A DNA stretch of 64,000 nucleotides from Occultella kanbiaonis. Its GTDB lineage: Bacteria > Actinomycetota > Actinomycetes > Actinomycetales > Beutenbergiaceae. The translations under genes were made by a program, and so were the position numbers. Positions 1-7,931 of this stretch are shown in pieces. The notes beneath the pieces are model-generated. The model was not told where the DNA came from. It was given only the letters and a program-made list of their open reading frames with translations, and did not search any database. Position 1 is the stretch's first letter; the number at the start of each line of letters is the position of its first letter. Where the stretch lies: contig NZ_CP046175.1 in NCBI RefSeq assembly GCF_009708215.1, positions 3,224,001 through 3,288,000 of the forward strand, in the 5' to 3' direction.

Positions 1-217
1 TTCTCCCGACACCCTCGATTGTCGGCCCAAATGACAGAACCCTTATCTTTGAGAGACTCAACTCATCGAGAATCCACAAGATGGTTGAACGCGCCACTCC
101 GACGTCCTGAGTGGCACGACAAACCAGAACAACCCATCCGTTCGACACAGGTCCAGACAGAACCCGTCCTCGAATCACCAATAGCGCGCACCAGACCAAA
201 GCACAATTAGGAGTATC

Positions 218-1315
218 TTGAGCCTCGTAGATCAGATCGCCCAGCGCGCCCGGGAAATTCGGACCGACGGTTATAGCATGTCAATAGGTGAGGTCCTCTC
301 CCTTTACCGTGATGGCGACATTGACATTCACCCGGAGTTCCAGAGGATCTTTCGATGGGACGACGACCAGAAGTCGAGGCTCATCGAGTCGGTATTGCTC
401 GGCATTCCGATTCCACCAATCTTCGTTTCACAACGCGCCGACGGCGTGTGGGATGTAATCGACGGGGTGCAGAGACTCTCCACCATCCTCCAGTTCGCTG
501 GAGAATACAAGAACGAGTCTGACATGCCGCAGCCCGAACTTGTTCTTCGAGGAGGAGAATATCTCACAGAACTCGATGGATACGTGTACTCCAAACCTTC
601 CGAGCCGGGCACCACTGCCTTCAATGAAGCACTTAGGCGCGACTTTAAGAGAGCGAAACTCGACTTTAGGATCATCACGAAAGAATCCGATCCGAACGCG
701 AAATACGACCTGTTCCAGAGACTGAACTCCGGATCCGTTCTGTCGCCTCAAGAGGCTAGAAATTGTCTAATGGTGATGATCGATCGTTCGTTCTACCAGA
801 GAGTGGTGGAACTGAGTCAAAACGCAAACTTCCAAGCCTCGGTCCTCCTTTCGGATCGTCAAGAAGAGCAAGCTTACCGTGAGGAATTGGTCCTTAGGTT
901 TTTCTGCCAAGTGGATCTGACAGGCGGGCCCACCGAACTCAAAAAGGAGTACGGCGAATACCTTACCGGCTGGATGCGCAACGCCGCCGACCCGGAGTCC
1001 ACATACTCGCTCGATACGGCAACATTCAACGAGACATTCGAGCTACTCAATCGCGCACTCGGTGAGGATACTTTTCGCCGCCATGAGAATGGTCGCCACC
1101 TCGGCCCGTTCTCGATTTCAAGTTACGAGTTCGTCACATCCGGTGTGGCATCCAATTTGGATCGATGGAGGACTCGCCCGTCTACCGACCTAAAGAGCCG
1201 CGTCGAGAGCATCTGGTCCGCAGACGTTTTCAGGTCCAACTCGGGGACCGGGGTTAGCCCTCGCCGACGCGTGCCTCGGCTCATGTCGGAAAGCCGCAAG
1301 TATTTCGGGGAGTAG
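218..1315 (+). CDS. DUF262 domain protein (ParB/Srx-like nuclease fold), defence or toxin-antitoxin partner
   Basis: The 365-residue product has the DUF262 layout: an N-terminal segment with 'HPEFQRIFRWDD' (about residues 38-49) and the hallmark 'DGVQRLSTI' (about 87-95), which corresponds to the DGQQR nucleotide/nuclease motif of the family (here Gln is Val at one position). A helical tail follows. The TTG start is chosen because an AGGAG Shine-Dalgarno sequence lies five bases upstream and the DUF262 fold begins within 30 residues. DUF262 proteins include GmrS-type restriction subunits and partners of HEPN RNases. The next gene, two bases downstream on the same strand, is such a HEPN protein, so the pair very probably works together. 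GC and codon use are clearly lower than in the housekeeping genes, which suggests horizontal transfer. The molecular activity of this DUF262 protein is not known. Confidence 0.88.
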   Translation: MSLVDQIAQRAREIRTDGYSMSIGEVLSLYRDGDIDIHPEFQRIFRWDDDQKSRLIESVLLGIPIPPIFVSQRADGVWDVIDGVQRLSTILQFAGEYKNESDMPQPELVLRGGEYLTELDGYVYSKPSEPGTTAFNEALRRDFKRAKLDFRIITKESDPNAKYDLFQRLNSGSVLSPQEARNCLMVMIDRSFYQRVVELSQNANFQASVLLSDRQEEQAYREELVLRFFCQVDLTGGPTELKKEYGEYLTGWMRNAADPESTYSLDTATFNETFELLNRALGEDTFRRHENGRHLGPFSISSYEFVTSGVASNLDRWRTRPSTDLKSRVESIWSADVFRSNSGTGVSPRRRVPRLMSESRKYFGE

Positions 1316-1317
1316 CC

Positions 1318-1992
1318 GTGGCGATCGTGACCGACGAGGACTTCGAAGCTTTCTTGGACGAAGAACTCGCATGGCGACGAATCGAGTTGTCAGCATTCTC
1401 AACTCAACTCGAGACGGCGGCAGGAAGAAATAGCGATTCACCGACGAGCCGCGCCCTTTCGCGCGGAATGACGACTCTTCTTTATGCACACTGGGAGGGT
1501 TACGGTAAAGCCGTATTCGACGCGTATCTTCGTCTCATTATGAAGCGAAAACCACTGGTCTCCGATGTGGCAGACGGACTGCTTCGTGCACACACAATTC
1601 AACTTGTTCGTCGGATGGAAAGCGGAGACGAATCGGCAAAGGTCGAGCTGATCGATATGGCCCGGGGGAAGGCGACAGGTAGGCTCCGCATCACAAGTGC
1701 GCGGGTAGTCGACACGAAATCGAATCTTCGTTCTAAGGTTCTCGAGGAGATCATGACGACTCTCGGAATCCCTCGAATCGAATTTGAGACAAAGCAGAAC
1801 CTCATCGATATTCTTCTGTGCGACCGCCGCAATGAAATTGCGCATGGCCGTGCGAGTTTTCCAAGTTGCGACGACGTGCTCGACCTCCACAAGAAGGTAC
1901 TGGGGATGATGGAAGCGTTGAGGTCCGTCACCATTTCCGAGATCCGCATCAAGGGGTACAGGCACAATGGATCGGCGTCCGCCAATGGATAA
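1318..1992 (+). CDS. MAE_28990/MAE_18760-type HEPN nuclease
   Basis: A 224-residue, mostly helical protein. Near residues 170-177 it has 'RRNEIAHGR', the R-x4-H active-site motif of HEPN RNases, preceded by a long helix with 'HWEGYGKAVFDAYLRL' (about 60-75). The layout matches the MAE_28990/MAE_18760 HEPN family, which is often found beside DUF262 genes. HEPN proteins of this kind are metal-independent RNases used in abortive infection or toxin-antitoxin modules. The GTG start sits two bases after the DUF262 stop, so the two genes form an operon and are likely translationally coupled. Which partner is toxin and which is antidote cannot be decided here, although the intact HEPN motif makes this one the likely effector. 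Confidence 0.85.
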   Translation: MAIVTDEDFEAFLDEELAWRRIELSAFSTQLETAAGRNSDSPTSRALSRGMTTLLYAHWEGYGKAVFDAYLRLIMKRKPLVSDVADGLLRAHTIQLVRRMESGDESAKVELIDMARGKATGRLRITSARVVDTKSNLRSKVLEEIMTTLGIPRIEFETKQNLIDILLCDRRNEIAHGRASFPSCDDVLDLHKKVLGMMEALRSVTISEIRIKGYRHNGSASANG

Positions 1993-2209
1993 TGCGAAGG
2001 TAGGACCGACACGCGTAGTCCCGACGCTTTGCAAGCGAGGAATCAAACTTGTTTGGTGCACGACGCAAGGTTGACCGTGGGTCGACCTGAGGAAATGGCG
2101 TGCAAATTCCTGTATTGGCTCCCCCTTTCACGGTCCTTCGTTGCAGTGTGCGGGGACAGGTTGGGCAATGGTGAGGTTTTAGGCACTGCTGTGCAACCGT
2201 CGTCGCATA

Positions 2210-2692
2210 TCACGTGAAGCGAAGGACGACTGGCATCAATCCGCACTCCCCTGCCCCTCCACGATCCACAAGTCGCTCAGCGAGAGTCGCACGGGCGGCA
2301 CCCTGACTGAGTGCGACGGAGAACTTCAGGCCAGCAACTGCCTGGGAATTGATTGCTGGCAGTGCAGTTTCAACAGATGCGGCGCGCAGGTCCGACAACC
2401 CTGTCGCCTCATCCAACGTAAACCGGTGGTTGTCCACACCGTCCCCAGCCTCAAGGGACGAGACCAGTGTCTCGTTTGCACGCATCCCAGCCCAACTCCA
2501 GAACTCTCGTCCTATCGGAGTTTCAAATAGCACCAAGCCACCCGGATCGACCACCTTGGCCATCTCCTCACGGATCCCCGTTAGCCGCTCCGTAGCCACG
2601 CCTCCCGGATAGCCGCCTTCAGAAGAGTCTTTCGCGATCCCGGGTGTCAGCAGCTTTCGCTTGCGGTCGACGCTGCAGGTCGATGTCCGCAC
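2210..2692 (-). pseudogene. possible remnant of an unidentified gene
   Basis: An open minus-strand frame of 160 codons overlaps the 3' end of the EVE-HNH gene by 74 nt. Its middle part has a protein-like composition with 'DPGGLVLFETPIG' (roughly residues 49-61), reminiscent of the strand-turn of Rossmann methyltransferases, but no complete domain can be recognised. It starts with GTG and has no convincing ribosome-binding site. The neighbouring HNH protein also has an unusual tail in this stretch, so the junction may be a recombination scar. It could equally be a non-coding open frame. The 217 bases between the HEPN stop (1992) and this frame hold nothing I recognise. Confidence 0.25.
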
Positions 2693-3569
2693 CAGGGCCT
2701 TGATCCGTCAGCCAAGGAAGCGCTCGGTTTCGGGCATCGAGGATCGCCGCATCAGGATGGGCCGCACGTGCTCCCGGTAGCGCGAGCGCGGCGCCTTCAA
2801 TTGCTTGGTATGCATCATCGGCCACGGATGGTTCGACGCGGACCACGTACGCACCCTGCGTCTGCACAACCGTGAGCAGGTTGAGGTCGAAGAGCGTGTG
2901 AATGTCGGCACGGAGCAGGAGCCCGTTGGCGACCGCGTTGGTGTGGGCGCCCCGGTACGGCGAGATGTGCGCCGCCTCAAGGACCGCCACGGTCGTACAG
3001 CCGGTCACCGCGCATCGGCGGTCGTATGCCGCGAGCAACGAGTCTCGGAACTTGCCCTGGCCTCGCCGGATCGCGATCTCGGCGAGCGTCCGCTCGCGGC
3101 GATCTTCGCCGAGATCACTCAACTGCCTCGCAGCTTCGGTCCCCGTCGCAAAGGCCGCGGCGACCTCGTCCACAGCGGTATCCGTGAACCACTGCCGCAG
3201 CGCCCGCTCGACCGCTCCGTCCTTCGAGTGCGGAGCCCACGACGGGCTCTGGGTGAAGCCGGTCTGCGACTTCACCTCCGACCAACTCGGGGACTTCCCG
3301 ACAAGCTCATCGGTACGCGCGAACTCGAATCGCTGAACATAGCTCCGCACCCCCGCGTCCGTCCAAGGCAGTCCGTCAGTGCTATCCAGCGGGCGCGCGT
3401 CGGTTGCGACTTCAGCCCTACCCACGAACCCTGTCTTCGCCGCCCAGAAGTACACGACGTCGCCCTCATGGATCGGCCGGCTGGTTGTCATGTCCCACAA
3501 CGCCTGCTTCTTGGCGATCTCCCAGTGGTGCACATACTCCTTGGCAATGCTCAGCACCCAACTTGCCAC
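2619..3569 (-). CDS. EVE/PUA-like domain fused to HNH endonuclease
   Basis: A 316-residue, two-domain protein. The N-terminal 120 residues resemble EVE/PUA domains ('EGDVVYFWAAKTGFVGRA', about 35-52), a fold that reads modified bases in DNA or RNA. The C-terminal part is an HNH_2-type nuclease: 'CAVTGC' (about 190), 'LEAAHISPY' (about 200) and 'NGLLLRADIHTLFD' (about 216-229) give the Cys pair, the catalytic His and the final His. EVE-HNH fusions are predicted modification-dependent (type IV-like) restriction enzymes. The GTG start is preceded by GAGG eight bases upstream. The gene lies in a block of defence genes and appears to have its own promoter region (3570-3700). The last 30 residues run past the usual end of the HNH domain. 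Target specificity is unknown. Confidence 0.85.
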   Translation of the reverse strand: MASWVLSIAKEYVHHWEIAKKQALWDMTTSRPIHEGDVVYFWAAKTGFVGRAEVATDARPLDSTDGLPWTDAGVRSYVQRFEFARTDELVGKSPSWSEVKSQTGFTQSPSWAPHSKDGAVERALRQWFTDTAVDEVAAAFATGTEAARQLSDLGEDRRERTLAEIAIRRGQGKFRDSLLAAYDRRCAVTGCTTVAVLEAAHISPYRGAHTNAVANGLLLRADIHTLFDLNLLTVVQTQGAYVVRVEPSVADDAYQAIEGAALALPGARAAHPDAAILDARNRALPWLTDQGPGADIDLQRRPQAKAADTRDRERLF

Positions 3570-3700
3570 GACATACCTCGTCCCCGTTTGTGGCGGGTGG
3601 AGGCATGTCCGGTTCGGAAGCCTGTCGGGCCGCTTGCTATTTCTGTGGTTGTAGTTGCGACAGCGTTGCCGTCGCGTCCGCGCGGTCTCCCGCGCGAAGG

Positions 3701-5605
3701 TCAGGTTCTTCGTCGCGGGTTCACGCGGCTGCGGAGCATCGCCTGCGTCTCCTCGTCGACGGAGTAGAGCAATGTGCCCACCAAGCCGCGGGTGAGCAGC
3801 ACCTTGTAGACGTGTCGGACGAGGCGGTCGAAAGTCGCGGCCTCGACGCTGGTCCGCGATCGGAACTCGGGATCCTTGTTGAACTCACGCCGGGCGACCC
3901 ATCGATCCGATCGCCACACAAGGTCCGGGCCGAAGATCACCCCGTTCCAGGCGTACTCGAAGCCTTGTGCCGTGTAGACGCAGCCGACCTGGTCGAAGCC
4001 AGCCGGATCGGACGCCCAGAGCGACGATGGCGGCGCGCCGCCTACGGCGCGGTCGCTCTTGAGGTTCCACGGCCGGGACCAGGCGCCGATCCGCACATCC
4101 GGAACCAGGGACCCGTCCTTGCGCGGGTCACTCCACGGCCAGCAGTAGCCCGCCGTCATCCGGGCGTTCAGACCGCTCTGGAGGTAGGTTCGGAGTCTTC
4201 CTTCGAGTTCCTCGACTGACGCAACGACGTCGACGGCGAACGTCGGCTCGTCGTGCCAAGTGGGCACTTCCGTAGAGCCCTCCTCTGCGGCGAGGCCCAG
4301 CAGCGAGTGCACCCAGTTGAGGTAGGTGGTGCTGCCACCCGAGCGGAACTGCGCGTTCAGATCCACGGCGTGCACGTCCATGCCGCGTCCTCGCGCATGT
4401 TCAATGATCTGCTGGACGGTGCCCATCTCCCCCGGACGCACCACCTGGTGCTCGTCGAGCAGGAAGACCGGCACCTTCGCGACGGCGAGGAGCTCCTCGA
4501 CCTGGTCTCGGGCGTTCTCCCGCAGCGCCTTCGGTGTGTAGCGATTGACCGACTTCGCGCGGATCCGGTGAGCCTCATCGAGGATGACGACCTCGAGCGA
4601 GCCGGGCTCCGCCGCCATGAAGGAGTTGAAGTACTTGAAGAGAGTCTTCGTCCGGGATGAGCCGCGCCCGGCGACCTGGCGCATCGTCTCCGTGAAGGAC
4701 TTCGAACCCGTCGCATGCACGACGCTGACGCCGCGCCGCGCGAGTTCGCCGAGGAGCGACAACGCGATGACGCTCTTCCCGCTGCCGGCCGAGCCAGTGA
4801 CCACGACTACGGCGCGCCGGTTCTTGGCGCGAGTTTGCTCGACGGCGTTCAGCACCAACTCGTAGGCGACCCGCTGTTCGTCCAGCAACACGAACTGCTC
4901 GCGGTCCTGGATCTCGGCGGCCGCGACCGAGAGCAGTTGCTTTGATGGGGCGATCTTCGAGGCCAGCAACTCCCGTGCGGATTCGGGGCGTGGCACTGAC
5001 GCGATCCGTGTCCTGAGGTAGTCGCGAAGCGCATCTCGACCCTGCCCGGTGAACATGCGGTGGGTATCGGTGCCGTCGAGCCGCCACAAGTCCGCGACAG
5101 TCGTATCCGTCGCGTTGTGCAGGTACGCCACGCTCGAGACTGAGCCTGGCTCCCCCGCGACCACCGACACGAAGTCCTGCAGGTACTCGCGATAGCCCTG
5201 AACCTGAAGCAGCGGGTGTAGCGAGGGCCGGTATGGCGCCCCGTCCACCTCGACCAGGGTGTTCGAGGTGCCCCAGGCCGTCGCTGAACTCCACTGCTTG
5301 AGTTCGACGACCACATAGCTGGCGCCGCCGGTCCCGGGATCTTGCCCGGCAAGAATCACGTCGGCGCGCTTGCTCGACAACGGCAGCGGGTACTCGAGGA
5401 TGACGTCGACCTCGCCGAGGCCGGCCGCTATGAGCTCGCGACCGAGGATCGGAAGGCTCGACCGCCACGACTTCCGCTCCGCCAGGCTCGGCGCACCGTG
5501 TCCACGCAGCACGAGTGCATTCTCGAGCGCTTCCTCGATCGGCGAGAAGTCGCCTCCGCGTCCCACGTCGAGCGCCGTCGCCGGCAAGGTGACGGGATCG
5601 AGCAC
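3701..5605 (-). CDS. nuclease-helicase: PD-(D/E)xK-like domain plus DUF2075 (Schlafen-type helicase)
   Basis: A 634-residue protein. The N-terminus (about 60-120) carries 'RADVIL' followed by 'YVVVELKQW', the D...ExK signature of a PD-(D/E)xK nuclease. The DUF2075 P-loop part starts near residue 260: Walker A 'GSAGSGKS' and a DEAH-like Walker B 'VVILDEAH'. Later 'QFRSGG' (motif IV-like) and 'YTAQGFEY' (motif V/VI-like) complete a superfamily-1-like helicase core. DUF2075 proteins with N-terminal nuclease regions occur in phage-defence islands, and their substrate is unknown. The GTG start has a GAGGGGG Shine-Dalgarno upstream. A 14-bp inverted repeat (5622-5635) lies just before it and could be an operator. 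The gene is transcribed alone, between the EVE-HNH nuclease and the reverse transcriptase. Confidence 0.85.
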   Translation of the reverse strand: MLDPVTLPATALDVGRGGDFSPIEEALENALVLRGHGAPSLAERKSWRSSLPILGRELIAAGLGEVDVILEYPLPLSSKRADVILAGQDPGTGGASYVVVELKQWSSATAWGTSNTLVEVDGAPYRPSLHPLLQVQGYREYLQDFVSVVAGEPGSVSSVAYLHNATDTTVADLWRLDGTDTHRMFTGQGRDALRDYLRTRIASVPRPESARELLASKIAPSKQLLSVAAAEIQDREQFVLLDEQRVAYELVLNAVEQTRAKNRRAVVVVTGSAGSGKSVIALSLLGELARRGVSVVHATGSKSFTETMRQVAGRGSSRTKTLFKYFNSFMAAEPGSLEVVILDEAHRIRAKSVNRYTPKALRENARDQVEELLAVAKVPVFLLDEHQVVRPGEMGTVQQIIEHARGRGMDVHAVDLNAQFRSGGSTTYLNWVHSLLGLAAEEGSTEVPTWHDEPTFAVDVVASVEELEGRLRTYLQSGLNARMTAGYCWPWSDPRKDGSLVPDVRIGAWSRPWNLKSDRAVGGAPPSSLWASDPAGFDQVGCVYTAQGFEYAWNGVIFGPDLVWRSDRWVARREFNKDPEFRSRTSVEAATFDRLVRHVYKVLLTRGLVGTLLYSVDEETQAMLRSRVNPRRRT

Positions 5606-6030
5606 GGGGCCCCCTCAAGCAGCACGAAGTCGTGCGGAGGGGGCATGTCTGCGAGCAGAAGTCCGTCGGTACCGCGGGTTCGACCAATGCTAGCGAAGGT
5701 GCGAACTGCCCTGCGTACCAATCGTCACGCTCACCTGAGGCAGCCAGACAGACCTCACGACAGGACTCTGCACCGACGAGCGACTCCACCGGTAGAGCGC
5801 CTGGCTCGCACTCCAGTACGGGCCAGTGCTTGGACCGGCTAAGACATCGCAACACGTCTCGCAAGGAAACCCGCGGCCCACACCTTCCTCCCGTCGCAAG
5901 GCGTCGAGCGGCAGCCGTCTTCGTCACCTGAGCAGTACCGAGTGTGAGACTTGCCATCCTCGGTAGACCTCGACACCTACCCGGGCCGACGCGCCAGCCC
6001 GTACTACACCCTCCGCTGAGAAGAGCCAGT
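5606..6030. other. 425-bp spacer with a dyad and a weak tRNA-like patch
   Basis: I see no convincing protein gene between the helicase start and the reverse transcriptase stop. Two things stand out. The first is a dyad of six-base arms GCACGA/TCGTGC around AG at 5622-5635, directly upstream of the helicase ribosome-binding site. The second is a stretch at 5782-5816 on the plus strand that resembles a D-arm and anticodon arm of a tRNA (GGTAGAGC followed by CTGG...CCAG), but it lacks a T-arm and an acceptor match. The stretch could hold promoters or an RNA linked to the reverse transcriptase, but nothing in it proves this. Confidence 0.4.
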
Positions 6031-7569
6031 TCACTCGTCGGCATACAGGTACAGCGGTGCCCGTCCGGACACGACGCCGAGGCCGTGGGTGGACACTGCC
6101 AGCCGAATGACCTTCGCAATCTTGCGAACGCTGGGCATCCTCAAGTCCACGACATCGCCAGAGCGCGAGGATCGTGAGGTGAAGCCGATAAGTTTAGCCT
6201 TTTGAAGCGTATGAGGCAACGGAAGAGCGAGACCCGCGGCGCGGAGGATGCGCGCACGTTTACGCATCGCAAGCCAGATTCGTGCTGCGATCCACTCGTC
6301 AAGCTCTCTTAGTCCGCGTTCGTCATTTATCAGGGGAAAGAAGGACATGACTCCCTCGAAGGACATTGGTGGTATCGCCCCTGCTTGAAACTTTCTGATG
6401 CCCTTCTCGGTCAAAGGGCCGTATAAATATCGGCGCAATTGCCAGATCAGAGTTGCATAGTCGCGATCGACATCACTGAGTCGACTCGGTTCCTGGGTTC
6501 CGTTGAGTGGCTCCAGAAGTAGGTTGGTGAAGATCAACTCGCCTATTCGGGCCTTTATTCGGTTGACCGAAGCATCCTTCATGCGGACGTCGCGGAGCCC
6601 GAGCCGGTGCCCGAGGTAGTCGACGTACTTTGTCGAGGACATCTCGACGTGCACGGTCTCTTCTTTTGCGAGCAGGCGTATTCCCAAGCTCTTCTCGGAG
6701 TTGATCGGCGAACCGATATGGCTTGACGCTTCATGAAGGATGGACGCAGCTTCGCCGATGCGCCCGTAGTCTGTGCTCCAGATGAGCGTGTCGTCTGCGT
6801 AGCGGACGAAACCGACCCCGAGCCTCTCTAGTGCGCGATCAAGTTCCGATGCGGCAACGTTGGCGAGAAAGAGACTTATGGAGGTCCCTTGCGGGACGCC
6901 TCGCTTGCGCGCGGGCTTGCTAGCGAGCTTTTGCGCGGGCGAGAGATATGGCTCGGGCGATTCGAGGAAGCGCTCGATCACGTACTGCTCCAATGGCGTC
7001 CTTGTGATGCCCATCGTGTCGAGTGTTTCCAACAGGAAATCGTGGTCGACCGTGTCAAAGAACTTGCTGAAGTCGTACTCGGCAACAAACAGTCGGTGTT
7101 CACGTGCGAACTCGGTCGAGACGTACGAGATTGCGTCGTGCGGACTCAGGTCGGGGCGGTAAGCGTACGCGCGAGCGCTCATCCGTGGAAGATTCTTCCG
7201 CGTTAGGGACCGCAGTAGGCGGTTGGAGATCACCTCGTCCGCGATCTGGAATGTGCTAATGATCCGTTCGCCGCCGGAAGGTTTAGGCACGCTGAAGCCT
7301 GCGGGATGGCGGGGCGCATAGCTGCGATCTCTAAGGCTCTCCGTGATCGCGTGGGCGATGCGTTGATGACGAGACCGGACGATGTATGGGTTGAAGCCCG
7401 GATCGAGATCCCACGTCTCAGGGCGCCGAACTTGGAGGACTTCCGGGATTCCGATGCTACGCCGGCGGCGTCGGTCGTTCTCGTCGTGGACAGACTTGGC
7501 GTAGGTCTCGTGCTCCACGATGAGCCGAGTGGACGTCTGCTGGACCCTCTGGTCAAGTTCCCACCACAC
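6031..7569 (-). CDS. stand-alone reverse transcriptase, probably defence-associated
   Basis: A 512-residue RNA-directed DNA polymerase. Core motifs are present in order: fingers 'VPKPSGGERIIS' (about 94-105), motif A 'YDFSKFFDTVDHDF' (about 160-173), motif B 'GVPQGTSISLFLAN' (about 222-235), catalytic 'RYADDTL' (about 254-260), and a thumb with 'YLGH'. There is no maturase/X domain, no HNH domain and no recognisable group II intron around it, so a mobile intron is unlikely. The motif set resembles the unknown-group/Abi and DRT reverse transcriptases used in phage defence, but I cannot assign a subclass. The C-terminal 170 residues have no recognised domain. The GTG start is fixed by AAGGAGG seven bases upstream, and a 15-bp hairpin (7596-7628) sits just before that site. 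It is divergent from the PLD-EVE/HNH pair. Lower GC than the core genes supports transfer. Confidence 0.88.
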   Translation of the reverse strand: MWWELDQRVQQTSTRLIVEHETYAKSVHDENDRRRRRSIGIPEVLQVRRPETWDLDPGFNPYIVRSRHQRIAHAITESLRDRSYAPRHPAGFSVPKPSGGERIISTFQIADEVISNRLLRSLTRKNLPRMSARAYAYRPDLSPHDAISYVSTEFAREHRLFVAEYDFSKFFDTVDHDFLLETLDTMGITRTPLEQYVIERFLESPEPYLSPAQKLASKPARKRGVPQGTSISLFLANVAASELDRALERLGVGFVRYADDTLIWSTDYGRIGEAASILHEASSHIGSPINSEKSLGIRLLAKEETVHVEMSSTKYVDYLGHRLGLRDVRMKDASVNRIKARIGELIFTNLLLEPLNGTQEPSRLSDVDRDYATLIWQLRRYLYGPLTEKGIRKFQAGAIPPMSFEGVMSFFPLINDERGLRELDEWIAARIWLAMRKRARILRAAGLALPLPHTLQKAKLIGFTSRSSRSGDVVDLRMPSVRKIAKVIRLAVSTHGLGVVSGRAPLYLYADE

Positions 7570-7595
7570 CAGCGCCTCCTTCGTCGTGGAGAGGG

Positions 7596-7628
7596 TGCTG
7601 GGGCTGAGCGGTGCGCTCAGCCCCAGCA
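7596..7628 (-). ncRNA. strong hairpin in the leader of the reverse transcriptase gene
   Basis: A perfect inverted repeat: arms 7596-7610 and 7614-7628 pair over 15 bp around a three-base loop. On the reverse transcriptase transcript it would lie about 26 nt before the GTG start and immediately before the AAGGAGG site. No run of T follows on either strand, so it does not look like an intrinsic terminator. It could be part of a structured leader, a non-coding RNA partner of the reverse transcriptase (as in retrons and some DRT systems), or a translation control element. The rest of 7570-7931, the divergent gap, shows no other clear feature except two GTGATC words at 7705-7719. Confidence 0.45.
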
Positions 7629-7931
7629 GCGGCTTCGAGTCCAGGCAAAATGTGCTTCACGCGGGCAACCAACTCGCGAAGGCGACCCCTAGCGGAGCAG
7701 ACAGTGATCAACCGTGATCTGCTCCAAATCGGCTCGATGCCTAGTCCCACTGGGGACCTGCGCCGAATACTACCGGCGCGGACGCTCGTCCTGACCGGAC
7801 TGACGTGCCTGGTAGTCATCACGGTGTCGATGCAGGTGATGGGCGCGGGTGACACTCACCGAGACCGGCCCCACGCACGCGCAACTTCTCGAGACGACCA
7901 CATCGACGGCGGCATTCGCTACGTTGAGCAT

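Noticed and set aside
1-210. Plus-strand frame open from the left edge to a TAG at 208-210
   Set aside because: Composition is not protein-like, no motif is present, and its end overlaps the ribosome-binding site of the DUF262 gene. It could be the tail of a gene beyond the edge, but nothing supports it.
7596-7628. Reading the 15-bp hairpin as an intrinsic terminator
   Set aside because: It lies between divergent starts, not after a gene end, and no T-run follows on either strand.
7611-7931. Upstream extension of the PLD-EVE frame
   Set aside because: The stretch is open but starts inside the hairpin, has no ribosome-binding site and does not resemble the PLD family. The ATG at 7932 begins the domain.
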